A stretch of DNA of 64,000 nt from Acidobacteriota bacterium (GCA_039683095.1 JBDKSB010000012.1:652293-716292), one strand, 5' to 3'; numbered from the stretch's first letter, positions 25,694 to 34,494 are shown. Notes: generated by a model from the letters alone, not told the origin. Made by a program: numbers and translations.

Positions 25694-26392
25694 TTACGGG
25701 GCCTCGATCCTGACTTCGCCGAAGTACGGCCGGGCCGCCGCCGCGATCTCGTCGATCTCGCCCCGCCCGTACGGCTTGACCTCGAGATAGGCGGGATCGA
25801 TCGTCGTCTGCGGGACGAATTGCTGAATGACGTAGAGGGACGCGCCCGCGAGCCATTCGCCGATCCGGACGACGTCGTCCCTGCCGACGAGGCCCGGCAC
25901 GACCGTGGTCCGGAACGCGTGCTTGACGCCCGAGGCCCGGATGACGTCCGCGCTGCGGACGATCTTCTCGACGTCGATGTTGGACCGGGTCACCTCACGG
26001 TAGCGCTCGAGAGGCGCCTTGATGTCCATGGCCACCTGGTCGAGCAGGCCGAGGGCCAGGAGCGCCTCCAGCCGGTCCGGGAAGGAGCCGTTCGTGTCGA
26101 CCTTGACCAGCAGGTTCCGTTCCCGGACGACCCGGATGAGGTCCTCGAGGCCTTCGTGGAGCAGGGGCTCCCCGCCCGAGAAGCAGACGGCCTCGAGCCA
26201 GCCCTTGCGCCCGTCGAGATAGGAGAGGAAATAGTCCGCGGCCATGGTCGGGAGGGTCTCCGGCCGCAGGACGAGGTCCGCGTTGTGGCAGTAGGGGCAG
26301 CGGAAGGTGCAGCCGCCCAGGAAGACCGTCGAGGAGATGTGGCCGGGGAAGTCGCGGCTGGAGAACTTCTCTATCCCCTTGATTTCAGCCAC
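25694..26392 (-). CDS. nrdG: Anaerobic ribonucleotide reductase-activating radical SAM protein
   Basis: Generates the glycyl radical on NrdD using a 4Fe-4S cluster and AdoMet. The 232-aa product has the radical SAM motif CTFRCPYC (about 28-35, CxxxCxxC), FSGGEPLLHEG as the AdoMet-binding GGEP motif, and KVDTNGSF. Length is in the range of the NrdG2/PflA-like branch. Its start overlaps the end of the glutaredoxin-like gene by 22 nt, and it lies directly upstream of dut, downstream of nrdD, so its partner is clear from context. Confidence 0.95.
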   Translation of the reverse strand: MAEIKGIEKFSSRDFPGHISSTVFLGGCTFRCPYCHNADLVLRPETLPTMAADYFLSYLDGRKGWLEAVCFSGGEPLLHEGLEDLIRVVRERNLLVKVDTNGSFPDRLEALLALGLLDQVAMDIKAPLERYREVTRSNIDVEKIVRSADVIRASGVKHAFRTTVVPGLVGRDDVVRIGEWLAGASLYVIQQFVPQTTIDPAYLEVKPYGRGEIDEIAAAARPYFGEVRIEAP

Positions 26393-26637
26393 CCGTCGAA
26401 CTCCTCGGCCGAGTTGAGCACGGCCCGGACGATGCCCTGGGTATGGGCGACCAGGGTCGGCAGCTTGATGGCCCCGGACTCGTCCCGCTTGATGACGTTG
26501 ATGAACTCGCGGATCTTGGCCTTGCCCGGAGGCGAGGTCAGGCCGTATTCCTGGTAGGGGGTCTCGGTTTCGGTCAGCCGTTTCTTAAGCGCATCGCACT
26601 TGAGGCAATTGGGATAGGAGAACAACAGGAAGTCCAT
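26371..26637 (-). CDS. Glutaredoxin/NrdH-like thiol protein
   Basis: An 88-aa thioredoxin-fold protein with active-site CLKC (residues 11-14) in LFSYPNCLKCDALKKRL and a cis-proline region KLPTLV. It lies between nrdD and nrdG, overlapping nrdG by 22 nt. It probably supplies or shuttles reducing equivalents for the reductase, although class III enzymes usually use formate, so another redox duty in the operon is possible. The CxxC pair is complete. Confidence 0.88.
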   Translation of the reverse strand: MDFLLFSYPNCLKCDALKKRLTETETPYQEYGLTSPPGKAKIREFINVIKRDESGAIKLPTLVAHTQGIVRAVLNSAEEFDGWLKSRG

Positions 26638-26669
26638 GATTCACCGCCTTGTCGGATGTCGCGCCGGTC

Positions 26670-28742
26670 TCAGCCGATCTTGTCGTAGGTCGTCCGGTCC
26701 TGGAACTCCTGCTGCTTGCCGTCGTTCCAGGTCCTGACGGGCCTCATGTAGCCGACGATGCGGCTGTAGACCTCGGTCTCGTCGCCGCACTCGGGGCACT
26801 GAAAATGCTTGCCGCGGATGTAGCCGTGGTTCATGCAGACGCTGAACGTCGGGGTGATCGAGAAGTACGGCAGCCTGGTCTGGGCGATCCGCCGGACGAG
26901 CTTCTTGCAGGTCTCGCCGTCGATGGCCTCGGGCAGGAAGGCGTGGAAGATCGTGCCGCCCGTGTAGAGGGGCTGGATCTCGCCCTGGTGCTGGATGGCC
27001 TCGAAGATGTCCCGGGTGGCGTCGACGTTGAGCTGGGTCGAATTCGTGAGGTAGGGGAACTTCTCGGTGCCCGAGGTGTAGATGCGGGGATACTTCTGGC
27101 GGTCCAGCCGGGCCAGCCGGTAGGCCGTCGACTCCGCGGGCGTCGCCTCGAGATTGTAGAGGTTGCCCGTCTCCTCCTGGAACTCGCGCAGGACGCCGCG
27201 CATGAACTGGAGGGTCTCGACGGCGAAGTCCCGGCCCTCGGGCGTGCCGATGCCCTTGTGCAGGAAGTTCATCGAGGCCTCGTGCATGCCGCAGACGCCG
27301 ATCGTCGAGAAATGGTTCTCGAAGTGGCCGAGGTAGACCCTGGTGTAGGGCATCATGCCCTTGGCCAGCATGTTGTTGACGATCTCGCGCTTGGCCTCGA
27401 GCGTGCCCTTGGCGATGGTCATGAGCTCCCTGAGCTTGGCGAAGAAATCCTCCTTCGAGGAGGCTTCGAAAGCGGCCCGGTTGAGGTTGAGCGTGACCAC
27501 GCCGATGGAGCCGGTCGAGTCGCCGGGCCCCCACATGCTGCCCGGCCGGCGCATGAGCTCGCGCTGGTCGAGGTTGAGGCGGCAGCACATGGCCCGGATG
27601 TCGCCGGGGTTCATGTTCGTCCCGATGTAGTTCTGGAAATACGGGATGCCGTACTTGGCCGTGGCCTCGAAGAGGAGGTTGGCCTTGGGCGAATCCCAGT
27701 CGAAGTCCTTGCTGAGGTTATAGGTCGGTATGGGGAAGGTGAAGACGCGGCCCTTGAGGTCGCCCTCGATCATGATCTCGAGGAAGGCCTGGTTGATCCA
27801 GTCGACCTCCCGCTGGTAGTCGCCGTAGCAGGTCTCGAGCTCCTCGCCGCCGACGACGGCCTTCTTGTTCCTCATGTCCTCGGGGATCGTCCAGTCGAAG
27901 GTCAGGTTGGAGAAGGGCGTCTGCCAGCCCCAGCGGCAGGGCACGTTGAGGCCGAAGATGAGCTTCTGCATGTCCTGCTTGACGTCCTCGTAGCTGAGGC
28001 GGTCGTGGCGGACGAAGGGAGCCAGGAGCGTGTCGACGCTGGAAAAGGCCTGGGCCCCGGCGAACTCGGCCTGCATCGTGCCGATGTAGTTGACCATGTG
28101 CAGGGTCAGGGTGTCGAGGTGCTTGGCCGGGTTGGAGTGGACCTGGTTGGGGACGTGGCCGAAGCCCTTGCGGATGAGGTTCTCGAGGGACCATCCGGCG
28201 CAGTAGCCGACGATGGGGTAGCTCAGGTCGTGGATGTGGAACTCGCCCTCTTCGTGGGCCTTCTTGGCCCGCTCGGAGTAGATATGGTTGAGGGCGAAGT
28301 TCGACAGGACCTCGCCGGAGACGCGGGCGTTGAGGCCGGCGAAGCTCTGGACGCCTTCGTTGGAGTTCTCGCGGATCTTCCAGTCGGCGTTGCTGAGATA
28401 GTCCTTGACCAGCCGCTCGAGGTTGATGCCAATCTTCTTGGCTTCGCGGATGCCCTTGTGCTTTGCGCGGTAGAGGATATAGGACTTGGCCACGTCGTGG
28501 TAGCCCTGCTTCATGAGGACCATCTCGACGATGTCCTGGATCTGCTCGACGGACGGGATGGTGTATCCGCCGAACTTCTCCTCGATCATGAAGCAGACGA
28601 TGTCCGAGGCGGTCTTGGCCACGGACATGTCCGTGATGCCCTCGGACTTCATGGCCTTGTGGATGGCGTTGGTGATCTTGTCCTGGTTGAAGTCCGCGAC
28701 CGATCCGTCCCGCTTCTTGATCCTGCCTACCGCGCTGACCAT
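26670..28742 (-). CDS. nrdD: Anaerobic ribonucleoside-triphosphate reductase (class III)
   Basis: Oxygen-sensitive glycyl-radical enzyme reducing NTPs to dNTPs. The 690-aa protein begins with an ATP-cone allosteric domain (about 4-95, RIKKRDGSVADFNQDKITNAI). Catalytic-barrel regions include GLNVPCRWGWQTPFSNLTFDW and GTNMNPGDIRAMCCRLNLD. At the C-terminus is a zinc-type site (CMNHG then CPEC) and the glycyl radical loop RIVGYMRPV with G near residue 664. GGGAGGG precedes the ATG. A TTGACA/TAAATT promoter with two NrdR-like boxes lies upstream, leaving a leader of about 186 nt. It is strong evidence for anaerobic growth. Confidence 0.97.
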   Translation of the reverse strand: MVSAVGRIKKRDGSVADFNQDKITNAIHKAMKSEGITDMSVAKTASDIVCFMIEEKFGGYTIPSVEQIQDIVEMVLMKQGYHDVAKSYILYRAKHKGIREAKKIGINLERLVKDYLSNADWKIRENSNEGVQSFAGLNARVSGEVLSNFALNHIYSERAKKAHEEGEFHIHDLSYPIVGYCAGWSLENLIRKGFGHVPNQVHSNPAKHLDTLTLHMVNYIGTMQAEFAGAQAFSSVDTLLAPFVRHDRLSYEDVKQDMQKLIFGLNVPCRWGWQTPFSNLTFDWTIPEDMRNKKAVVGGEELETCYGDYQREVDWINQAFLEIMIEGDLKGRVFTFPIPTYNLSKDFDWDSPKANLLFEATAKYGIPYFQNYIGTNMNPGDIRAMCCRLNLDQRELMRRPGSMWGPGDSTGSIGVVTLNLNRAAFEASSKEDFFAKLRELMTIAKGTLEAKREIVNNMLAKGMMPYTRVYLGHFENHFSTIGVCGMHEASMNFLHKGIGTPEGRDFAVETLQFMRGVLREFQEETGNLYNLEATPAESTAYRLARLDRQKYPRIYTSGTEKFPYLTNSTQLNVDATRDIFEAIQHQGEIQPLYTGGTIFHAFLPEAIDGETCKKLVRRIAQTRLPYFSITPTFSVCMNHGYIRGKHFQCPECGDETEVYSRIVGYMRPVRTWNDGKQQEFQDRTTYDKIG

Positions 28743-28874
28743 GGATACCCTCCCTTTCTCCCTCGTTCCTTCTTCCTTCTCCGCCCGGACCGCAAGCCTG
28801 GGATTTCGCTCGCCGACGTGCTAAAATCGGCATATCTCGAAACCATGGCAAAAGCACAACGCCTTGCCCCTCTT

Positions 28875-28922
28875 ATCCCATATCTTGTGGAACCCTTGCT
28901 TAAAAAATACTAAATGTTGTAT
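28875..28922. promoter_or_regulatory. Pair of NrdR-box-like operators upstream of nrdD
   Basis: Box 1 at 28875-28890 (ATCCCATATCTTGTGG) and box 2 at 28907-28922 (ATACTAAATGTTGTAT) resemble the known NrdR consensus ACACWATATNTTGTGT, box 2 in about 12 of 15 defined positions and box 1 in about 11. They are 32 nt apart, three helical turns, the spacing usual for NrdR pairs. They sit just downstream of the predicted nrdD start site. Confidence 0.75.
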
Positions 28923-28934
28923 TTTCTGACCGAG

Positions 28935-28963
28935 AATTTACACCCCGGAAAATGCCTTGTCAA
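28935..28963 (-). promoter_or_regulatory. sigma-70 promoter of the nrdD operon
   Basis: Minus strand TTGACA, 17-nt spacer, TAAATT; start predicted near 28928. A TTGTCA and TTATAA pair for the divergent yjbQ gene lies in the same stretch (28957-28986). Confidence 0.65.
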
Positions 28964-29001
28964 GGGCTTTTCCGAGAAATTTATAAGTTGCTGAGGCGGC
29001 G

Positions 29002-29394
29002 ATGAATAGCATCGAGATCCGGACCGCGTCGCGTGAAGAATTCGTCGACCTGACGGCCGAGGTCGAACGGCTCGTGGCCGCGTCGGGCGTCGAGAGCGGG
29101 CTGTGCGTCGTCACGGCGCCGCATACGACGGCCGGGATCACGGTCAACGAGAACGCCGACCCCGACGTGCGGGCCGACCTGGCCATGGTCCTGCGGAAGA
29201 TCGTGCCCGAGGCCCTCCCCTACGCCCACGGCGAGGGGAATTCGCCGGCCCACGTCAAGGCCGCGCTCGTCGGCTCGTCGGCGACGCTCGTCGTCGAGGG
29301 CGGCCGGCTGCGCCTGGGGACCTGGCAGGGGATCTTCTTCTGCGAGTTCGACGGGCCCCGGGCCCGCAAAGCCTGGGTGCAGATCGTCGGTTAG
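29002..29394 (+). CDS. YjbQ/UPF0047-family protein
   Basis: A 130-aa single-domain protein of a widespread family; some members show thiamine-phosphate synthase side activity, but the physiological role is not settled. Family marks are GLCVVTAPHTTAGITVNENADPDVRADL, PYAHGEGNSPAHVKA and LRLGTWQGIFFCEFDGPR, including the conserved His and Asn residues of the putative metal site. It is divergent from nrdD and convergent with the HAD hydrolase, overlapping its stop by 4 nt. Confidence 0.93.
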   Translation: MNSIEIRTASREEFVDLTAEVERLVAASGVESGLCVVTAPHTTAGITVNENADPDVRADLAMVLRKIVPEALPYAHGEGNSPAHVKAALVGSSATLVVEGGRLRLGTWQGIFFCEFDGPRARKAWVQIVG

Positions 29395-29999
29395 AGCCGC
29401 AGCCCCAGCTTTTTGAGCTCCGCCGCCAGGTCCGTCCCCGGCAGGTAGCGGATGGCCCCGAGGCCGGCCCCGGCCGCGCCGGCGACGTTCTCCTCCATGT
29501 CGTCTATGAAGACGCATTCGCCGGGAGCGCAGCCGGCGATCCGGGCCGCGGCCAGGTAGATGGCCGGGTCGGGCTTGAGCAGCTTGAGCTCGTAGGACAG
29601 GACGAAATCGTCGAAGAGAGCGACCTCGGGGAAGCGGCGGCGGACGAAGCCGAACCGCTCCGGGTCCGTGTTGGAGAGCAGCAGCGCCTTGACGCCCGCG
29701 GCCTTGACCCGGGCCAGGACGTCGACCGCGGCCGGGTTCAGGGTGAAGATGTCGCTGTACATCTCGTAGAACTCGCCGTAGGGGATGTCCGCCCCGATCC
29801 GCTCGAGGATCCGGGCCCGGAAGCCGGCCGGCGTGACGTCCCCTCCGTCGAAGCGCTGCAGGAGCTCGGAGTCCCCATGAACGACGGCCTTGACCTCGCC
29901 GAACGGCCGGCCGGCCCGGCCGGCCAGCTTGCGCAAGAAGATATCATTGTCGAACCAGAGCACGACCTTGCCCAGGTCGGAGATGACGGCGCGGATCAC
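29391..29999 (-). CDS. HAD-superfamily hydrolase (class IA, YihX-like)
   Basis: A 202-aa phosphatase-fold protein. Motif I is ISDLGKVV (nucleophile Asp8; the family's usual G-G is G-K here), motif II LLLSNTD, motif III lysine in LKLLKPDPAIY, and motif IV FIDDMEEN. An alpha-helical cap lies between residues about 15 and 85. These features fit HAD-IA enzymes acting on small phosphorylated metabolites; the substrate is unknown. GTG start at 29999 has AGGAGA upstream and its own promoter. The stop overlaps the end of yjbQ. Confidence 0.9.
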   Translation of the reverse strand: MIRAVISDLGKVVLWFDNDIFLRKLAGRAGRPFGEVKAVVHGDSELLQRFDGGDVTPAGFRARILERIGADIPYGEFYEMYSDIFTLNPAAVDVLARVKAAGVKALLLSNTDPERFGFVRRRFPEVALFDDFVLSYELKLLKPDPAIYLAAARIAGCAPGECVFIDDMEENVAGAAGAGLGAIRYLPGTDLAAELKKLGLRL

Positions 30000-30037
30000 G
30001 GTCTTCGGTCTCCTTCGGTCGCGGGGAATGAATAGCC

Positions 30038-30066
30038 TTTATAGCAGATGGGCGCGGCCGGGGCAA
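30038..30066 (-). promoter_or_regulatory. sigma-70-like promoter of the HAD gene
   Basis: Minus strand TTGCCC, 17-nt spacer, TATAAA. Confidence 0.55.
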
Positions 30067-30080
30067 ACCGCGGCCACGTG

Positions 30081-30109
30081 TTGACATCCCGCCATCGCTG
30101 GATTATCCT
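30081..30109 (+). promoter_or_regulatory. Consensus sigma-70 promoter of the 54-aa protein gene
   Basis: TTGACA, 17-nt spacer, TATCCT; leader of about 67 nt ending in AGGAGGG. Confidence 0.68.
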
Positions 30110-30183
30110 GAGGCCATCATCCGGTTTGATCGAGCCGGCTTCAGGCCATCGAGGGGAAAAGCGTCAAAGCAAAAGGAGGGCAT

Positions 30184-30348
30184 ATGCCGATGAGAAGGAC
30201 CACCCACCGCAGCTCCAAGGGGACCAAGCTCTACGCCGTGCGGGACAGCAAGGGACGTTTCGTCGACATCCAGACCTACAAGCGCGCCCACGCCGCCGAT
30301 ATCCGGCGGAAGAGCAAGGCCGAGATCGCGGCCAAGAAGGCCGTCTAG
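30184..30348 (+). CDS. Small basic conserved protein, 54 aa
   Basis: A lysine/arginine-rich protein (MPMRRTTHRSSKGTKLYAVR, then DSKGRFVDIQTYKRAHAADI and a basic C-terminus). It has a textbook AGGAGGG ribosome site and its own consensus promoter, which together make it a real gene despite its size. The pattern THRSSxGxKLYAVRDxxGxFxDIQTYxRAHxxDI is one I recognise from small uncharacterised proteins in several phyla. The charge suggests nucleic-acid or ribosome binding, but no function is established. Confidence 0.85.
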   Translation: MPMRRTTHRSSKGTKLYAVRDSKGRFVDIQTYKRAHAADIRRKSKAEIAAKKAV

Positions 30349-30460
30349 GCGGCTTCAACCACAGTTTCGGCCGGGCCGGCCGGACCCGACAGGGTCGTCG
30401 GGGCCGCGGTCTGCGTCGCCCCGGCCCCCCAACGCCCAGCCGACGGCCGCCCGGGCGCGC

Positions 30461-31795
30461 TCAGGCCTTCGCCCTCTGCGGCTTCGCCAGCACCCCGCCC
30501 TCGCGCCGGTCGGCCCGGCCGAGCAACAGGGCGAAGATCAGGCCGACGAGGCCCAGCCCGGCGAACATGACCTGGCTGGCGACATATGACCCCGTCTTGT
30601 CGCGCAACAGCCCGTTGAGGAGCGGGAACAGCCCCAGGCCGATGTTCTGGATGGCCGTCATCAGCCCGAAGGCTGTCCCGACCCGCTCCGGCCGCACGAT
30701 CAGGGGCACCGACGGCCACAGCGCGGCCGGCACCAGCACGAAGGCGAAGCCGAGCAGGATCATCGGGTAAACCGGGTAGATCCCCGTCAGCCCCATGGCC
30801 AGGTGGCAGGGGATGAGGAGCAGTGCCCCGGCGATCATGAACCGGGCCCGCTGGCCGACCCGGTCGACGAGCCGGCCGGCGAACGGGGCCAGGATCATCG
30901 AGGCGAAGATGATGATGCTGGTGATGCCGCCGGCCGTGCTGAAGATGTGGAGCAGGTTGTTGAAGACCTGGTGCAGGAAAGTCCCGGTGGCCGGCGCCGT
31001 CAGGGCGATGCCCCACTTGGTGTGGAAGAAGTCGGTGGCCAGGGTCTGGAAGGGGAAAACGGCCGCGTAGAAGGTGAAGCAGAGGGCCGTGATGAACCAG
31101 AACGTCGGCCTGAATTCCCTGATGTCCTTGAAGACGATCTTGTCCCCGGCGCTCTCGTTGCGGAGGTTGAGGGCCTTCTCGCCGCGCTTGTCGAGTATGA
31201 TGTAGCCGATGTTGCCCAGGAGGGACAGGCCGCAGGCGCAGACCGCCGCCAAGAGCGCGGCCCGGTAGGTCCCGAAGTTCTTGGTGAACAGCTCCCCGGT
31301 ATTGAAGGCGAAGAGCGATCCCAGGCGGCTGACCGTCAGCTGGACGCCGAAGGCCATGGCCATCTCCTTGTTCCTGAACCAGCGGGCCAGCATGGCGCTC
31401 TGGGCCACGACGAGGGGCTCGGAGCCCGCCCCGAATATGAACCGGCCCAGGAAGATGAGCGGGATGCTCCTGGCCTGCCAGACGATGGCCGCTCCCGCCA
31501 GGACCAGCAGGGAGAAGATGATGCTGGCCTTGCGCGTGCCGAGCTTGTCGATGAGCATGCCGCCGAAGAGAACGACCAGGATGGCGGCGACGCTGTACAT
31601 CGTGTTCATCGTCCCGACGGTGGCCCGGGCGGCCTTGAGTTCGTCGATGATCGACGGCGCGATGGCCCCGATGATGTCGTAGGCGAAGTAGCTGCCGAAC
31701 GCCAGCGACGAGATGAACAGCAGGTTGGCGAAGCGAAAGAACGGCCGGGTCGGATGGAAGAAGCCGGCGGGTTCGGCCGTTTCGACGTTGGTCAT
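30461..31795 (-). CDS. Major facilitator superfamily transporter
   Basis: A 444-aa inner-membrane carrier with about 12 hydrophobic segments in two six-helix halves separated by a charged loop (about 205-230). The loop-2-3 signature appears as GGMLIDKLGTRKASI and its mirror in the second half as AGRLVDRVGQRARFM. The overall pattern recalls MFSD1-like or oxalate/formate-type carriers, but the substrate cannot be named. It is convergent with the 54-aa gene and divergent from the phosphoglucose isomerase gene; no operon partner is visible. Confidence 0.9.
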   Translation of the reverse strand: MTNVETAEPAGFFHPTRPFFRFANLLFISSLAFGSYFAYDIIGAIAPSIIDELKAARATVGTMNTMYSVAAILVVLFGGMLIDKLGTRKASIIFSLLVLAGAAIVWQARSIPLIFLGRFIFGAGSEPLVVAQSAMLARWFRNKEMAMAFGVQLTVSRLGSLFAFNTGELFTKNFGTYRAALLAAVCACGLSLLGNIGYIILDKRGEKALNLRNESAGDKIVFKDIREFRPTFWFITALCFTFYAAVFPFQTLATDFFHTKWGIALTAPATGTFLHQVFNNLLHIFSTAGGITSIIIFASMILAPFAGRLVDRVGQRARFMIAGALLLIPCHLAMGLTGIYPVYPMILLGFAFVLVPAALWPSVPLIVRPERVGTAFGLMTAIQNIGLGLFPLLNGLLRDKTGSYVASQVMFAGLGLVGLIFALLLGRADRREGGVLAKPQRAKA

Positions 31796-31873
31796 GGTCA
31801 GGCCTCCGGACTGCCTCGGGGCGTTCCTTCGAGTCCCCTATCTTCCGGCTTCCCGGGGAAATAATCAAGGCCT

Positions 31874-31902
31874 TTGTCCGGCCGGCGCGGAGTTGCTATA
31901 AT
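31874..31902 (+). promoter_or_regulatory. sigma-70 promoter of the phosphoglucose isomerase gene
   Basis: TTGTCC, 17-nt spacer, TATAAT; leader about 20 nt. Confidence 0.68.
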
Positions 31903-31928
31903 CCCCAGGGCCAGAAAGGGGCCCGCCC

Positions 31929-33626
31929 ATGATCGCTTCGCCCGCCGGCATCCGCCTCGCCGACCCGGGGACGCTGGAGCCAGCGCTCGCCTCCGCCCTG
32001 GAGACCCTCGACAAGGACGACGTCGTCCGCCGCGTCTGGGACCTGGATTGGACGGTCTGGAAGGACGAGGACCGGGAGATCTCGAACCGCCTCGGCTGGC
32101 TTTCCGCGCCGGCGACGGCGACCCGGGACATCCCGGCCCTGCTGGCTTTCGCCGCCTCCGTCAGGGACGTGGGCTTCCGCCGGGCGGCGGTCCTGGGGAT
32201 GGGAGGCTCGAGCCTGGCGCCCGAGGTCTTCGCCCGGCTCTTCGGGACGGCCCCCGGGGCGCTGGAGCTCGAGGTCCTGGACACGACCGAGCCGGGGGCC
32301 GTGGCCGCGGCCGGGGCCCGGCTCGATCCCGAAAGCACCCTGTTCGTGGTCTCCTCGAAGTCGGGGACGACCGCCGAAGTGGCGGCCCTGCTCTCCTACT
32401 TCTACGACCGGGCCCGCGCGGCTCTCGGCCCCGGGCACGCCGGCAGCCGCTTCGTCGCCATCACCGACCCGGGAACGCCCCTCGAGACCGTGGCCCGCGA
32501 TCTGCGCTTCCGCCGCGTCTTCCACGGCCGGCCGGACATCGGCGGACGGTTCTCGGCGCTGTCGGCGTTCGGGCTCGTGCCGGCGGCGCTCAAGGGCCTC
32601 GACCTCGAACGGCTCCTCGCCCCGGCCAGGGCCATGGCCGAGGCCTGCCGCGTCCCGGCCGCCGCCGGGAACCCGGGCGCCCGCCTCGGGGCGATCCTGG
32701 GCGCGGCCGCCCTCCAGGGCCGGGACAAGCTGACCTTGATCCTGCCGCCGCGGCTGCGGCCGCTCGGCGGCTGGCTCGAGCAGCTCGTCGCCGAGAGCAC
32801 GGGCAAGGATGGCCGCGGCATCGTGCCTGTCATCGCGGACAGGCCAGGGGCCGCCGGGCGCGGCCGGGACCGCCTGCTGGTCGAGATCGGGGCGCCGGCA
32901 GGGCCGGCGCCGAGGCCGGGCTCACCCGGGACCGCGGCCGCCGCGGCGCCCATGGTCCGCCTGGCCCTGGAGGATCCCTACGATCTGGCCGGGCATTTCT
33001 TCCTCTGGGAGTTCGCCACGGCGGTCGCGGCACGCTCGCTGAAGGTCAACCCCTTCGATCAGCCCGATGTCGAATCGACCAAGAAGAGGACCCGCGAGCT
33101 GCTGGCCTCCCCCGACGGCGCCGGCTCGTCCGGGACGGGCCGGATCCCCGGCTCCGGCGGCCTGCGCGTCGTCCGCCCCGATCCGGCGGAGCCTCCGGAG
33201 ACGGCCCTGGCCGGTTTCCTGGCCGGGCGCCGCGACGGGGATTACCTGGCTGTGCTCACCTTCCTGCCCGCGAGCCGGTCGGTCGACGGGCTCGTTGCGG
33301 CGCTGGCGTCCAGCCTGGGCCTCAAGAGCGGCCTGCCCGTCACGGTCGGAGCCGGGCCCCGTTACCTCCATTCGACCGGACAGCTCCACAAGGGCGACGG
33401 GAACCGGGGGCTCTTCCTGATGATCACGGCGGCCGGACTGCCGCTGGTGCCTATCCCGTCCGTGCCGGGCATCGTCCGGCCGGCGGCGGATTTCGGCGCG
33501 CTGTTCGCGGCCCAGGCGGGCGGGGACGCGCTGGCGCTTGCGGCCAAGGGGCGCCGGCTCCTGGCCCTCGAGATCAGCGGGCCGGTCGAGCCGGCCCTGG
33601 CCGCCCTGTCCTCGTTCCTTTCATAA
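31929..33626 (+). CDS. pgi: Glucose-6-phosphate isomerase (SIS fold, divergent type)
   Basis: Interconverts glucose-6-phosphate and fructose-6-phosphate. The 565-aa protein has the sugar-phosphate loops VLGMGGSSLAPEVFARLF (about 90-107) and LFVVSSKSGTTAEVAALLSY, AITDPGTPLETVA, and a C-terminal YLHSTGQLHKGDGNRGLF carrying catalytic-type His and Lys residues. It resembles the isomerase half of transaldolase/isomerase fusions found in several phyla, but no transaldolase domain is attached. An Ala/Gly/Pro-rich stretch near 310-345 looks like a loop insertion. It has its own TATAAT promoter and works at the entry of glycolysis. Confidence 0.9.
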   Translation: MIASPAGIRLADPGTLEPALASALETLDKDDVVRRVWDLDWTVWKDEDREISNRLGWLSAPATATRDIPALLAFAASVRDVGFRRAAVLGMGGSSLAPEVFARLFGTAPGALELEVLDTTEPGAVAAAGARLDPESTLFVVSSKSGTTAEVAALLSYFYDRARAALGPGHAGSRFVAITDPGTPLETVARDLRFRRVFHGRPDIGGRFSALSAFGLVPAALKGLDLERLLAPARAMAEACRVPAAAGNPGARLGAILGAAALQGRDKLTLILPPRLRPLGGWLEQLVAESTGKDGRGIVPVIADRPGAAGRGRDRLLVEIGAPAGPAPRPGSPGTAAAAAPMVRLALEDPYDLAGHFFLWEFATAVAARSLKVNPFDQPDVESTKKRTRELLASPDGAGSSGTGRIPGSGGLRVVRPDPAEPPETALAGFLAGRRDGDYLAVLTFLPASRSVDGLVAALASSLGLKSGLPVTVGAGPRYLHSTGQLHKGDGNRGLFLMITAAGLPLVPIPSVPGIVRPAADFGALFAAQAGGDALALAAKGRRLLALEISGPVEPALAALSSFLS

Positions 33627-33654
33627 CAAGAAAGAGCAGGTCCCCTCTCGCGGC

Positions 33655-33690
33655 AAAAAAAAAAGGGGACGACCCCGCGGGGCCGTCCCC
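33655..33690 (-). terminator. Rho-independent terminator after the 229-aa lipoprotein gene
   Basis: GGGGACG (33665) pairs with CGTCCCC (ending 33690), with further GC pairing inside; on the minus strand it is followed by ten T residues. A textbook intrinsic terminator. Confidence 0.9.
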
Positions 33691-33715
33691 TGTGTGACTC
33701 GATGCGGCGGAACGA

Positions 33716-34405
33716 TCAGTACAGGCCGACGCCGATGACGTCGGCATGGAAGATCTCCTTGGCCCGCGGCCGGAGATTCTTGTCGACGCTGTTCTTGATG
33801 GTGAGGTAGAACCAGAATTCGTCGAACAGGCGCAGCTTCTGGATGTAGTAGTTCGAATAGGTGCTGATGGAATCGACGATGATCTTGGCCTGCTCCTTGC
33901 CGTTGGCGTCGGAGATGACGATGTAATTCGTGGCGCCCTTCTGGAGCTTGCCGAAGACCTTGCCCTTCCCCTTGCCTTCCCACGTTTCGGAATTGTTGAT
34001 GCCGGTGATGGCCAGGGCCGGGACGGCCTCGCGGGCCTTCATCTCGACGAAATCCTCGGCCTGGAATTCCTGGCTGCGGGTGTAAACGGTCTGGCCGCCG
34101 CTCTCGACGCTGTCGGCCAGGAAGACCGGCGGATGATCGGGCAGCAGGTTGCCCTTAACCTTGATCGTCTTGCCCATGAGCGAGGCGGCGTCGAAGCCGG
34201 GCAGGACGATGTCGAAGCCCTGGGCGGTCGAGAGGTACATGTACCGGCCAAGGGCGGCGCGAACGGCCCCCTCGAACTCGGTGACGGCCTTGACGGCCTC
34301 GGCCGCGGGCTTCTCGGCCTTCTTCTGGCAGCCCACGGTGCCGGCGATCCCGGCCACGAGGACCAAGCTAAGGAACAAAATGCCTGTTTTCTTGATGGGA
34401 CTCAT
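33716..34405 (-). CDS. Hypothetical exported lipoprotein
   Basis: A 229-aa protein with a lipoprotein signal (basic MSPIKK, hydrophobic ILFLSLVLVAGIAGTVGC). I do not recognise the mature domain, which is a mixed alpha/beta protein with KTIKVKGNLLPD, a repeated aromatic pattern YSNYYIQKLRLFDEFWFYLTIKN, and a GKGKGKVFGKLQKG loop. The start at 34405 is chosen because GGAGG stands 8 nt before it; the upstream ATG is part of that ribosome site. It has its own promoter (34466-34494) and a strong terminator, so it is a single-gene unit. Confidence 0.8.
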   Translation of the reverse strand: MSPIKKTGILFLSLVLVAGIAGTVGCQKKAEKPAAEAVKAVTEFEGAVRAALGRYMYLSTAQGFDIVLPGFDAASLMGKTIKVKGNLLPDHPPVFLADSVESGGQTVYTRSQEFQAEDFVEMKAREAVPALAITGINNSETWEGKGKGKVFGKLQKGATNYIVISDANGKEQAKIIVDSISTYSNYYIQKLRLFDEFWFYLTIKNSVDKNLRPRAKEIFHADVIGVGLY

Positions 34406-34465
34406 CGAAACTACCTCCATGTGTCGAAAGGGCGCCCGGGAATATCCTCCCCGGACAGATTTTTA

Positions 34466-34494
34466 TTTATACCATCGCGCCCCATAAAAGTAAA
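34466..34494 (-). promoter_or_regulatory. sigma-70-like promoter of the 229-aa lipoprotein gene
   Basis: Minus strand TTTACT, 17-nt spacer, TATAAA; leader about 55 nt. Confidence 0.6.

Noticed and set aside
28742-28928. Riboswitch in the long nrdD leader
   Set aside because: The leader of about 186 nt shows no recognisable cobalamin or other riboswitch core; regulation is explained by the NrdR-like boxes.
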